Shown: positions 53,291 to 62,937 of the stretch, piece after piece | Layout of the letters: each line of letters begins with the position of its first letter | How positions within the stretch are numbered: the first letter of the stretch is position 1 | Source: Tilletia caries | Taxonomy: Eukaryota > Basidiomycota > Exobasidiomycetes > Tilletiales > Tilletiaceae | Direction of reading: 5' to 3' | Length of the DNA stretch: 64,000 nucleotides | NCBI GenBank assembly: GCA_032718865.1 | Contig: JALUTQ010000004.1 | Coordinates: 248,001-312,000 of the forward strand | Made by a program: the position numbers and the translations under genes | The notes under the pieces: generated by a model | The model's database searches: none | What the model was told of the DNA's origin: nothing | What the model saw: the letters and a program-made list of their open reading frames with translations, nothing else

Positions 53291-55284
53291 CCGGTCGCCG
53301 TACCCACAGCAGCTCCTCGCCAGCTTCTCTCGGCTCTTAAGCCTACATCGGCCTCAGCAGCCCACATCGGCTCCCAATAGCCTCTCACCGGCTCCCAGCA
53401 GCCAACATCCGGCTCCGCAGCCCACCCCGGCTCCCAACAGCCTCTTTCGACTCTGAGCAGTCCTCCTTCGGCTTCCCACGGAAGCCTAAGCCGGCTCCAC
53501 CAGCCCACTTCTTCCTTAGCAGCTCGGTTAGAGACTCGATACCGGTGCTCAGCTTGAGGAGCCCTCCCATTCGACACCACCGTCTCGCTCTTTCCACCTT
53601 CTTCACTCAGCTCTTGAGTCCATTCTCCATCAGCCTCATTGCTTCTGCATCAGTCGAGATGTCGAGGTCGAGATCTCTCCCTCCATCACGGCCAAGCATC
53701 ACCGGAGGCGCTGAGGACGCTCCCATCAGCAGCAGCGCTGCACACATACGACGCATACAAGTCTCTGGCATCCTCCGTTCCATATTTCTCTCGACTGGCC
53801 ATCATCCGCTCGTTCTCCCCCCAGTTCCAGGAGCCACCGGCATCGAGCGTCGAGGTCGGATTCTGTCCCTCCGCTTCACACCGCTGTCCCTCGTGCAACT
53901 CCGAGTCTCACAGCAGCAGTCGGTCGCTCCTCGGGCTCAGCTTCGGTCGCCGGCACACTCTCGCATCCTCTCCTTGATCTGTGTCCGCTTCTTCACACTC
54001 TCGCATCCACCTCGAAGTCCTCAAGGCCCGGATTGCACGGCTCAGCCTCACGCTCTGCGTCCGCGTCGTGCTCCATAACTCACATGTCGGCAACACCATC
54101 ACCTTCCTCACCACGTCGGGCACCTGCCATCAAGTACATTCCCTTGCCTCACTGCGGACACAAGAGCGCCGACATCGACTTCGTCTTGGACGACATCAAC
54201 TTCGAGTCGATCAGTGGCTCATGCGTCCCGTACTACCACACTCTGCTCAGATTCATTGCATCTACATGAGTAGAGACGTTGAGGTCGAGGTCACTCCCTC
54301 CGTCCGACCAAGCAACATGGGCGGGCTCTGGAGCTTCCACCTACAACTCCACACGGTGGGAAGCCAGTCTACATCGGATCCCACAGCAGCGCACACGTCC
54401 TCCTGATGACGCCAGGGTTTCGTTTCTACGTCGTGCTCGCCGCAGACCTATAGCGCAGGATCAGGCTACCGTCGCATGGAAGGACAAAGATACGCACCTG
54501 TTCGGCCGACGCCGCTCGCATCATCCTTTGCTCCCGCCGCACGCCCACGATTAATAGCCTCTCGAAGCTCCTCCACGTCTTCATCGGCTCAGTCTGGCAC
54601 CAGCGGTTGGGGTGACACTTGCAGCTCGCCATTGCTCTATCGTCTCTGTCGAGGAGCTCGTCAGCATGCAGCTTGCAAGCAACAAGACGGTCGCGGACAC
54701 CACTGCGGGTGGGCGTAACTCTGCCTCCCATTTAGGACGTCATCGGGCGCATCTGTCTTCCACGGTGGCCTCGACGTTGCGGTTGCCGTCTTTTCCGTCT
54801 ACTCCGCACAGGCGATCTCCATGCTTGCAGTCTGCACTCGGCTCACCTATCGCAGACGCGATCAACCACGCCTTGTCACGATGCCATCGCCTCAAGGATT
54901 TCCAGCATGCGGTCCTCCGCCACGTGCGATTTGCGCAGCTTCATGGGACGGACAACGGTCTCGTCTTTGGCTCTTTCGCGCCTGCTCCTCTCTCTCGGCT
55001 GCGACGGTGTCTTCTTGGTCTCCGCTCTGATTCGCATGCTGATTGCTGGCGCGTCTTCCACCCTCACCCTTCTTCACACTTTCCTGTCACTCCTCACGAC
55101 TTCCTACTCCGCCCTCACACTCGCATTTCTTGGTCCCTTCACATCCGCCGCACTCTCTTCTGCCTTCTTCGCACCCCTTCTCTCTATGCGCATTACTTTC
55201 GTTTCTCTCCCGCCGTGCTCACCCTGCCATTTTTCCGCCATCGGCCATCCACGACTAGGGACAGTCGTCTTTTGTGGGTGGGGA

Positions 55285-55527
55285 TGTGCTGGCAATGGCC
55301 AACCACACGTGGCATTGCCATGTGGCTATTTCTTTATCTTATGTCTTATCTCTCTCTTTCACTTTTCTCATCACTCACTCCTCTCTCGGCCGAGAGTCTT
55401 CCGCTCTCCTCAATCCTCATCACCTGCGCCTTCCTTTCTTCCTTTGTACTTAACTTCCACACGCATTCATATACACATCAAGCCTTTCTTTCCTTTGCAG
55501 TAGCTGCACATTACTCTTGCCAGTATA
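55285..55527. repeat. right LTR of the non-autonomous element
   Basis: 243 bp copy of 52771-53013, with one visible substitution (TTATGTCTTATC for TTATCTCTTATC). Confidence 0.85.
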
Positions 55528-55626
55528 AGGGACCATCGTAGGAATCCCCATGTAGAGTCGCCGGGGACGGTCGAAGTCAAAGGGTTTCATTGAACATAAG
55601 GTGAGCAGACCACTATTCCATATCGG

Positions 55627-56472
55627 TCAGAGGTCATCCAAATCAAAACCACTAACCCCTTCAACACTGCCAACGCGTCCACGATAACCCAGACCAGCAT
55701 ATTCGCCGTAGCCATCATCACCACCGTCACTATCGTCGTCAAGTTCGTCACCACCATCGTCACTGTCACTGTCATCGCCACTGCTATCGTCGTCACTGTC
55801 GTCGTCACTGTCATCAACCCGCCCTTCGCCAAACAGGTCCTCGCCCTCTCCACTCCCTTCCCCACCCTCGCCAAAGTCATCTTTGCCAAAATCGTCGTCG
55901 TCCCATGGTTCCACATGGTCAACCCCAGCCTCAGCATCCTCCGAATCACCACCACCAACTTCCCCATCTCCTGCGTCTCCCTCACCGTCCGATCCGGCGG
56001 CATCACCAGGACCGAAGTATTCCCCATTCGATCGAGTAGGAGGACGCCTGTTGACAGGGATAGGACATCCCCATGTCGTTGGCGAATCGATCATGGCGAA
56101 GTTGTTAGTCTCGAGGTCGAATGGACCGGCGTTATCGGACACGTTACAACAAACGTCCGGATGCTGGGCAGCATATTCAGAACTGACCATCCAGCGACGG
56201 ACGGTGGATGGAAGGCGAAAGTTGGACGACTGGCGGAAGACGTGGAGGCAACTGCGAACCGGATGAGGACGCAGACGCTTCCGGTTGTCGTCCATGTACT
56301 TCACGGTGTCGAGCAGCTCGAGAGAGCGCCACTCCAAGAACATAGGACGTACGACCATACGCTCGCCGTTGTTGTGGGACTCCATCTCCACTTCCTCAGG
56401 TGAGTGGACGGCCATCTGCACCGCAAACTCGATGTCGGCACGCATATCCAGACCCCGGACTGTTGTGAACAT
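55627..56472 (-). CDS. hypothetical acidic protein
   Basis: A 281-codon ORF from ATG 56472. The N-terminal half is an ordinary globular-looking sequence (SLELLDTVKYMDDNRKRLRP, STVRRWMVSSEYAAQHPDVC). The C-terminal half is Asp/Gly/Ser/Glu-rich with DDSDDDS repeats and ends SGFDLDDL. I do not recognise it. It lies 74 bp downstream of the end of the Tnp2 gene, convergent with it, and could be a second gene of that element or an unrelated orphan. No Cys/His cluster, signal peptide or membrane span is seen. Confidence 0.45.
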   Translation of the reverse strand: MFTTVRGLDMRADIEFAVQMAVHSPEEVEMESHNNGERMVVRPMFLEWRSLELLDTVKYMDDNRKRLRPHPVRSCLHVFRQSSNFRLPSTVRRWMVSSEYAAQHPDVCCNVSDNAGPFDLETNNFAMIDSPTTWGCPIPVNRRPPTRSNGEYFGPGDAAGSDGEGDAGDGEVGGGDSEDAEAGVDHVEPWDDDDFGKDDFGEGGEGSGEGEDLFGEGRVDDSDDDSDDDSSGDDSDSDDGGDELDDDSDGGDDGYGEYAGLGYRGRVGSVEGVSGFDLDDL

Positions 56473-56686
56473 TCTACCACTATACTAAAAGGTGAGACCA
56501 GTCTCGACCCAAGTGTCATGGATGATGCATATATCCAACACTCCCTCTCATCATCATGACCCTTTGGTCTGAGACGCGAGACCCCATAGGACTAGGGGTG
56601 AGACTCTTTCGGCCCGGAGTACCCGGAGCACGTGCTGTGGAAAACCCGACAAGCACCCGACAAGAAAATGGTCGGAAAAGAAGTCT

Positions 56687-56735
56687 GGAGATACCGGGAA
56701 TCGAACTCACGACAGAGTCGATCAGACTCTTAATC
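56687..56735 (-). tRNA. 3' half of a tRNA-like gene, cut by the Copia LTR
   Basis: The minus strand has an AGTTCGATTCC B-box followed by GGTATCTCC and, a few bases on, CTTTTCC, a possible Pol III stop. GATTAAGAG upstream could be an anticodon loop (AAG if so). The 5' half is absent because the LTR end (CACAACA) lies at 56736. Stem pairing could not be confirmed: the T-stem is poor. It may be a tRNA-derived repeat rather than a tRNA. Confidence 0.3.
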
Positions 56736-57345
56736 TGTTGTGAATACTAGGTGCTCAGTGCTCGACTACTCACCTTGGGAGGACCGACAAGGTGGAGGAG
56801 AGAGGCCGACGTCGCTTGACGAGTCGCAGGAGCAATCCCAGTATCTCAGGTTCGGTGTCGGACGGTAAGCTACGTAGTACCCCCTCGCAATGAGGGCGAA
56901 GTGACGTGCTGCCAGAACTCTAGCCTATGCCTGAAGATACGGAAAGGATGCAACCTTTGACGGGGAAGTCAAGGATGAGGGCGAGAAGGTAAAAGATGAG
57001 GAGGACGAGGTCAAAGGTGAGGAGGACGAGGTCAAAGGTGAGGAGGTGACGAGGGAGAGTGGAAGCAGGAACGTGTGTGGTGAATTTCAATAGGAGCGGG
57101 GAAAACAGTGGTGGTGGTGGAAAGTGCCTGCTTATATAGCTTTGTGGGTACAGGGGGGGAGGACAGCCATTGCGCAATGAACAATGTGTGCCACATCGTT
57201 GCGCAACGATTTCGTGTCACAAACGCAGGAATCGATGAGACTGGAAGTGGAGTCACAAATGAGACTAAGGGTCTCATCTATATAGGAAAGACTGTGGAAA
57301 GGTCACAACCACGTGGAGGTTGCTATGAAGATGCAATCTTCAACA
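56736..57345 (-). repeat. Copia LTR (second element)
   Basis: 610 bp with TGTTG...CAACA ends. TATATAAG (minus strand, about 57138-57131) is a plausible LTR promoter TATA box. Tandem GAGGAGGACGAGGTCAAAGGT units (57000-57040) lie in its downstream part. Confidence 0.8.
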
Positions 57346-57391
57346 CTCCCCTCTCAACCGCAGCGTGGTTGCTGAAGTCGAGTGATGACCG

Positions 57392-60300
57392 TCAGACGAC
57401 GTTGGCGGGGTCGAGCAGACCAAGACTGCTCCGATGCTTGACGAGGACGGGAGTCGGAGTGGCCTTGGTGAAGATGTCGGCCACTTGATCCGAAGTACCA
57501 ACGTATTCAAGCTTGATCGCACCTTCTTCAACTTGCCAGCGGACAAAGTGGTAGCGAAGGTCGATGTGCTTGGTGCGTCGATGCCATCCAGGGTTCTGTG
57601 CGAGGGCGATGGAACCCTGGTTGTCGCCCTTCAGGAAAATGCCGACAGCCTGAGGAGCGGTCTGGTCGTACGCGAGAACGGCTGTACGAAGCCAGATGGC
57701 GTCCTTGACGGCCTCGGTGAGGGCGACGTACTCTGACTCAACTGAGGACAGAGAAACGCATTGCTGGCGAAGGGAACCCCAGCTGACGGTTGCGCCGTAC
57801 AGCTTGAAGACGTACCCAGACTGAGAGCGGCGGTCTTCGACGTTTCCGGCCCAGTCGGCGTCGGAGTAGCCAGTAAGCTCGGGCTGTCCGTCGATCTTGA
57901 CGGGAGCGAGGACCAGTGCCAAGTCTCGCGTTGCCTTGAGGTAGCGGAGGACGCGAAGGGCAGCTTGGTAATGAGCCTGAGTCGGGCAGCCATTGAAACG
58001 GGAGAGCGCGCTGACGACAAAGCTGATGTCAGGCCTGGTGGAGAGGGCGATCCACATCAAGCAACCGATCAGGGCTTGGAAAAGCTGGGCGTCCGTCAAA
58101 GGCACTCCCTCTGGGACGAGCTTAGTTCCGACCGCCATAGGAGAGGACTCCGGGCGACAGTTGGTCATGTTGAAACGCTCCAGGACTGTGTCGATGTAAT
58201 GACCTTGGCTGAGGGCGAAGCCGTTGTCGAGCTGCTGGACCTTGATTCCAAGTACCGAGCTGACGAGACCAATGTCGGTCATTCTGTAGGAGGCCTTGAG
58301 GCCTTCGCGAACGGAGTCGATGAGGGCCGGAGTCTTCGCAGCGATCAGGAAGTCGTCGACGTAGACGAAAACGATCGTGCGGTTGCCGTTGGGTTCGACG
58401 CGAACGAAAATGCCCCAATCGGCGTCGCTGTGAACAAACCCGAGGTCGCGTAGTTTGGAAACGACATCGAGCCACCAGAGGCGAGCTGACTGCTTGAAGC
58501 CGTAGAGTCCCTTGCGGACAAGAAGCCCAGTCGCCTTGAGATCTTGCTGCTTCCACCCCTCCGGAAAGCTGATGTAGAGGACGCGATCCATTTTGGGGTT
58601 GAGAAAGGCTGTCTCGGCGTCCATCTGCCAGACCATAAGTCCCTGGACCGCAGCTTCGACAAAGAAGATCCTCAAGCTCGTCATGCGTCCGACTGGCGCA
58701 TATGTCTCGTCGTAATCGATGCCGTAGCGCTGAGTGAAGCCACGACCAACAAGACGAGCCTTGTGCTTGAGGTAGTTTCCGTCTGCGTCCCTCTTAGTCT
58801 TGCAGACCCACTTGGTCGATACGACCTTGGCGCCGGGAGGGAGGACCACCTCCTCGAGCGTCTCGTTCTTGATCAGAGACTCCAGCTCCGCTTCGAAAGC
58901 CTTGGCCCACTGCTGACGTTCAGGACTCGACATGGCGTCGCCGTAGCTTGTGGGGTCGTCGTCGACGAGGGCAATCTTGCAAAGAAACCCTTCCGACTCC
59001 TGCATGAACGCTGCGTACGTGTCCCGAAAAGCAGACGAACGTTGACCGCGGCCAGCGCGCGCAGGAAGCCGGCGAATGCCTTGAGGTCGATCGGCCACGG
59101 CAGGACTGTTGCCGGGCGCATGATTCACCCCCTCGGGCTCAGGGCGTTTGCGGCCAAGAGGAAGAAGTTCGACATTATTGGCGTCGGGACCTGGCTCCGC
59201 GTCATCGTCGGAAATGTCTTCCTCGTCGTACTCGAGGAAGCCGGGATCACCAGGCTCCACGTCCAGCTGGACGATGTTGGAAGGCTCGGAGACCTCGGTG
59301 ACTTTGGACGAGAGCTTGGGGCCGAAAGAGACGTTGCGGGAGAAGACAATCTTCCCCGTGGTCTCGTTGTGCACCCCCCAGCCGCTGCACTGTGTCGGCC
59401 AGCTGACCAAACGTCCCTTCCAGGCCTTGGGAGTGGTGAGGTCCGACTTGGTGCGGTTAGCGGCGGGAATATGAACCCAGCATGGAGAACCGAATGCTCG
59501 AGTCTTGCCAAGGGAGGGTTTGCGCTTGTGTACCCACTCCCAAACCGTCCGACCGTCTTTGACGAAGGTTACCTTCATGAGCAACACCGCAGCGAATAAA
59601 ATCGCATGTCCCCACCACTGAACCGGGAGGCCGCTACTGTGAAGCATGGCGGCGGTCATCTCCTTGAGGGTACGATTCTTGCGCTCAGCCACACCGTTGA
59701 GTTCCGGGGTGTGGGGCGTTGTGATGTGGTGGAGGATGCCCTGAGAAGCAGTCCAGGTGGACATGTGCTTGTTGACGTACTCGCCGCCGCCGTCGGTGCG
59801 AATGACTTGCACCTTGGTGCCGAAAGTCCGTTCGGCTACCTTGACGAACTCAACAAGGCGAGCAAAAAAAACCTCGGCCTTGGAGCGGAGTAAGTCGACC
59901 TTGGTGTAGTCCGTGTACTCGTCAATGAAGGTCGCGTAGTACTGGAAACCACCAAAACAAGTCACCAAGGGACCGCCAACATCCGTGAGGATGATCTCCA
60001 GCGGAGAACTCGCGTGGAGAGGCGCGTCGTTGAACGGTCGACGGGTAGCCTTGGTAGCTTCGCAGCTATCGCACCAAGGCGTGGCATCGTTCAGCCCAGG
60101 AATGGGAGGAAGATGACCCGAACGGACGAGCTTCTTGATGGTGCTGAAGCCCAAGTGACCGAGGCGAATGTGAACCTCGAGAGCGGGATCGCGCTGAGCG
60201 GGCTGCATTGGTGCCAGCATCGCTGAGGGAGACGATGTGGAGGCCGCAAGGTCGACGTGTAACAGCAGCCATCGAGCTCGACCACGCTTGGTCAAAGACA

Positions 60301-60616
60301 TGCGCCAAGAGGCGTTGTCCTTGTGCTGGAGGTGGGCGTTGTCATCCTCGTCGATGACTTTGATCCAGCCACGCTCGCGCAGCAGTTCCTCCGAAAGCAA
60401 GTTGACTCCGGCGCCGGGGAGAAGCACAACGTCCAGGAAAGTGACGCGGCGGCCGGAGGGAAGAAGTCCAGTGACATCGCCGATGTGGTCGGATGCCTGC
60501 TTGGAGCCAACCGTCTTGAAGGTCAAGGTCTTGTCCGCTTTCCGAGAGTTGAGGAGCAGCTCGGGTCGGTCGACAATGTGCTGTGATGCACCAGAGTCGA
60601 TCATGAAGGGAATCAA
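57392..60616 (-). CDS. Copia Pol polyprotein, 5'-truncated
   Basis: 1074 codons with no internal stop: protease (FMIDSGASQHIV) at the very start, pre-integrase (HIRLGHLGFST ... CDSC), integrase (ILTDVGGPL, IDEYTDYTKVD, IRTDGGGEYVNKHM, HTPELNGVAERKN), reverse transcriptase (STKWVCKTKRDADGNYLKHK, ETAFLNPKMDRVLY, YGFKQSARLW and the catalytic VFVYVDDFLIA) and RNase H (GYSDADWAGNVEDRRSQSGY, SSVESEYVALTEAV, ADIFTKATP). The first codon at 60616 is TTG at a rearrangement point, so the true N-terminus is missing. It is a different family from the 36.6-kb element (low similarity, other LTR). The RT motif is intact, but without gag it cannot transpose alone. Confidence 0.92.
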   Translation of the reverse strand: MIPFMIDSGASQHIVDRPELLLNSRKADKTLTFKTVGSKQASDHIGDVTGLLPSGRRVTFLDVVLLPGAGVNLLSEELLRERGWIKVIDEDDNAHLQHKDNASWRMSLTKRGRARWLLLHVDLAASTSSPSAMLAPMQPAQRDPALEVHIRLGHLGFSTIKKLVRSGHLPPIPGLNDATPWCDSCEATKATRRPFNDAPLHASSPLEIILTDVGGPLVTCFGGFQYYATFIDEYTDYTKVDLLRSKAEVFFARLVEFVKVAERTFGTKVQVIRTDGGGEYVNKHMSTWTASQGILHHITTPHTPELNGVAERKNRTLKEMTAAMLHSSGLPVQWWGHAILFAAVLLMKVTFVKDGRTVWEWVHKRKPSLGKTRAFGSPCWVHIPAANRTKSDLTTPKAWKGRLVSWPTQCSGWGVHNETTGKIVFSRNVSFGPKLSSKVTEVSEPSNIVQLDVEPGDPGFLEYDEEDISDDDAEPGPDANNVELLPLGRKRPEPEGVNHAPGNSPAVADRPQGIRRLPARAGRGQRSSAFRDTYAAFMQESEGFLCKIALVDDDPTSYGDAMSSPERQQWAKAFEAELESLIKNETLEEVVLPPGAKVVSTKWVCKTKRDADGNYLKHKARLVGRGFTQRYGIDYDETYAPVGRMTSLRIFFVEAAVQGLMVWQMDAETAFLNPKMDRVLYISFPEGWKQQDLKATGLLVRKGLYGFKQSARLWWLDVVSKLRDLGFVHSDADWGIFVRVEPNGNRTIVFVYVDDFLIAAKTPALIDSVREGLKASYRMTDIGLVSSVLGIKVQQLDNGFALSQGHYIDTVLERFNMTNCRPESSPMAVGTKLVPEGVPLTDAQLFQALIGCLMWIALSTRPDISFVVSALSRFNGCPTQAHYQAALRVLRYLKATRDLALVLAPVKIDGQPELTGYSDADWAGNVEDRRSQSGYVFKLYGATVSWGSLRQQCVSLSSVESEYVALTEAVKDAIWLRTAVLAYDQTAPQAVGIFLKGDNQGSIALAQNPGWHRRTKHIDLRYHFVRWQVEEGAIKLEYVGTSDQVADIFTKATPTPVLVKHRSSLGLLDPANVV

Positions 60617-60618
60617 CG

Positions 60619-60899
60619 CGTACGACCAGACCGCTCCTCAGGCTGTCGGCATTTTCCTGAAGGGCGACAACCAGGGTTCCATCGCCCTCGCACAGAACCC
60701 TGGATGGCATCGACGCACCAAGCACATCGACCTTCGCTACCACTTTGTCCGCTGGCAAGTTGAAGAAGGTGCGATCAAGCTTGAATACGTTGGTACTTCG
60801 GATCAAGTGGCCGACATCTTCACCAAGGCCACTCCGACTCCCGTCCTCGTCAAGCATCGGAGCAGTCTTGGTCTGCTCGACCCCGCCAACGTCGTCTGA
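60619..60899 (+). pseudogene. inverted duplicate of the Copia RNase H end
   Basis: It encodes the same residues (YDQTAPQAVGIFLKGDNQGS to LGLLDPANVV) and stop as the end of the 57392-60616 ORF, on the opposite strand. It is followed by the same pol-LTR spacer. Confidence 0.95.
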
Positions 60900-61007
60900 C
60901 GGTCATCACTCGACTTCAGCAACCACGCTGCGGTTGAGAGGGAGTGTTGAAGATTGCATCTTCATAGCAACCTCCACGTGGTTGTTATGAAGATGCAATC
61001 TTCAACA

Positions 61008-61819
61008 CGGACTGCTACCTTCGCCTCGTTCGCTTTGCCTTTCCGGGATAAGGTGGTAGCGTCCGCGTATCGGACAAGTTCGGCGATACCCAGAGCCTCG
61101 GTACGTGCGGACAGTTTGGCGCGCCTACGGGAGAGCAGCTTACTCCTAACCTTCTCTTGAGCAGTCTGCGATCGACCCTTGGCGGTACGACGAAGGCGAT
61201 GTTGCCGCTGCCAATACTCGTACGTGTTCCTGAACAGCGAGACCAGATGTTCCCTGGTCATATGCGCCGGGACGCCACATGCTCGCCGGTGAGTGAGAAG
61301 GTAGTCGAAGATGCAGCGCAACTGACTCTGAACCTCTTCGGACATGTACGACTTTGCCCAGTTCAGCCGCAGGAGTCGGACCTCTCGATCCGGATCACCG
61401 TCCCGACCAGCAATGATGCGAAGCGGCCACGCCGAGACCGTCTTGGGGTAATCGTATTCGTACGGACGCTTGCCCCGGTCACCCATCTTCTCGGTAACCA
61501 ACGATCGAGCGTTGCGGAGGATCAAAGAGTGGTTGTGCTTGACACCCTTAGGAGGGACCGCTGGACCACCCGTGGCGGTGAAGATAACGCCAGGAGGTAT
61601 GTCGCTAGCCCTGGATGCAGTACCTGCGCTTTGGCCCGTCTGCTGATTGCTGACCACGTTTTGAACGGATGCGAACAGGCGATGCTGGTCCTTCCGAATC
61701 TGGGCCAACTCTGCGGTGATGCGTTTGAAGGCGGACGACGAGGACGGGGACGACGATCCACTGCCTGTGAGTCCGAAGGGATTCTGGTTTTGACTGACGG
61801 CCGAACGCTGACGAGACAT
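61008..61819 (-). CDS. orphan ORF interrupted by the Copia element
   Basis: It starts at ATG 61819 and runs about 270 codons until GCAGTCCG abuts the Copia LTR (61007); the last about 15 codons of the open frame are LTR sequence. The protein has a Ser/Gln-rich N-terminus, a coiled-coil-like ITAELAQIRKDQHRLFASVQ, then a basic region (DYPKTVSAWPLRIIAGRDGD, LRLNWAKSYMSEEVQSQLRC, RNTYEYWQRQHRLRRTAKGR). I do not know the family. The basic character and place in a transposon-rich block suggest a DNA-binding protein of a mobile element, but this is inference. It lost its own C-terminus to the insertion. Confidence 0.5.
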
Positions 61820-62215
61820 TCTCTAACTCTGTAGCTCGAAGGGATATGTGTGCGCGGAAGTAGAGGGAAGCGGTTGGATTGGAGGGCGCAGGAGACACGG
61901 ACACAGTGAGTACCAACCCTTTTTATACGGACAAGACGAGCGAGACTAAGGCCAACGCTTTCACCCCTACGTCAGCGGTCACAAGCAAGCACGCCATCGA
62001 TCATATATCGCCATCACCGTCTTTAGGAGAGCCGTCAAGCCCTGGCGTCATCACTCCCGTTCGCAGCGAGCAACCCGCCTCTACGATCCACCTAACCCGT
62101 AACCAGTGACGGCAACTCACATTATACGACCCCGCGGCGGACGGCAGCAGCATCGTGGATGTACTCTATCTCGGCAGATACCAGGGCGAGCCAGCACCGC
62201 AGCACCAGCACCGCA
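61820..62215. other. upstream region of the orphan ORF
   Basis: About 400 bp. TTTTTATACGG at 61919-61929 is on the plus strand. No supported gene. Confidence 0.45.
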
Positions 62216-62440
62216 ATGACATCGCTACTGCATGAAAGCGGAAGCAAGTATAGCGGCGATGGCCTCAATGATGACGTGGTAATATATAAGTCGACATCGC
62301 TACTGCATGAAAGCGGAAGCAAGTATAGCGGCGATGGCCTCAATGATGACGTGGTAATATATAAGTCGACATCGCTACTGCATGAAAGCGGAAGCAAGTA
62401 TAGCGGCGATGGCCTCAATGATGACGTGGTAATATATAAG
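62216..62440 (+). repeat. three perfect 75-bp tandem repeats
   Basis: Units start at 62216, 62291 and 62366 (GACATCGCTACTGCATGAAA...GTGGTAATATATAAGT). The period is a multiple of three, so a small plus-strand ORF (62159-62446) contains a 25-residue repeat (LLHESGSKYSGDGLNDDVVI) three times; the minus strand is open as well. No evidence that either is translated. Confidence 0.95.
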
Positions 62441-62669
62441 TCATGAAGGAAGTGTTGAGTGTTGTTTCGCCTAACGCTGACGCGTTGTAGATGGGCGAAC
62501 ACGTGAGGAAAGTCAGCACCGTATAACCATCTCGTTTTAGACGAATTTTAGATAGGCAATTGTAAAGGCAAATCAGAAATTTTCAAGGGCAACAAAACGA
62601 GCCGGTTTTAGGGACTTTCTAGGGGGTCTAAAACGCCACCAAAGGTGGGAGTGACGATATCGAAATAGT

Positions 62670-62707
62670 TGGGACAAAACCCTGGTCGCGACCAGGTTTT
62701 TGTCCCA
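62670..62707. repeat. 38-bp near-perfect hairpin
   Basis: TGGGACAAAACCCTGGTCG pairs with CGACCAGGTTTTTGTCCCA with one mismatch and no loop, so it can extrude as a cruciform. Confidence 0.9.
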
Positions 62708-62811
62708 CTTTATCCACTTCATCGTCGACTTCATCGTACTTTTGCCTCATCGCAGGAGAAAGAGGGTTAGGATTGTTTAGAGCAATAGCTATACAACAGC
62801 TATGCTATTGG

Positions 62812-62937
62812 GGTCCAATAGCCTTGTCATTGAGAGATACGCCTGACAAGCTGTTGTAAAATCCCAATCGGGGGGGGGGGGTCCAATAGCCTTGTCATTG
62901 AGAGATACGCCTGACAAGCTGTTGTAAAATCCCAATC
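62812..62937 (+). repeat. duplicated 58-bp unit around a G run
   Basis: GGTCCAATAGCCTTGTCATT...AAAATCCCAATC occurs at 62812-62869 and 62880-62937, separated by a run of about ten G. Confidence 0.9.

Larger units (their letters stand above)
52771..55527. mobile_element. non-autonomous LTR element inserted in the Tnp2 gene
   Basis: Direct repeats of 243 bp at 52771-53013 and 55285-55527 (starting TGTGCTGGCAATGGCCAACC, ending CTTGCCAGTATA) differ by about one base. AGGG is present on both sides (52767-52770 and 55528-55531), a target duplication. The 2.27-kb interior shows no protease, integrase or RT in any frame. It is C/T-rich, with a degenerate tandem repeat (ACTCCGGTCTCTGAACCAAC-type units, 53080-53290). 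It fits a TRIM/LARD-type element mobilised by another's enzymes. The termini are TG...TA rather than TG...CA. Confidence 0.8.
56736..61007 (-). mobile_element. rearranged Copia retrotransposon with a fold-back end
   Basis: Reading minus, the 3' LTR (57345-56736, TGTTGAAG...CACAACA) and most of pol (60616-57392) are normal. At 60616 the normal upstream part (gag, zinc knuckle, 5' LTR) is absent. Instead 60619-60985 is an inverted, near-identical copy of the pol end and LTR start (57672-57310 region), and 60985-61007 is again LTR start in minus orientation. So 60945-61007 is a palindrome of LTR beginnings. The element cannot make gag and looks like the product of aberrant reverse transcription or repair. 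Confidence 0.85.

Noticed and set aside
53545..55541. ORFs inside the non-autonomous LTR element
   Set aside because: Ser/His/Pro/Leu-rich low-complexity sequence on C/T-rich DNA, overlapping in several frames, without protease, integrase or RT motifs.
57761..59599. Long plus-strand ORFs (57761-58453, 58544-59599)
   Set aside because: Antisense shadows of the Copia pol gene, whose minus-strand motifs are unambiguous.
62216..62937. Possible CRISPR array (75-bp and 58-bp repeats)
   Set aside because: Repeats are adjacent or nearly so with no variable spacers, units are too long, and the genome is eukaryotic.
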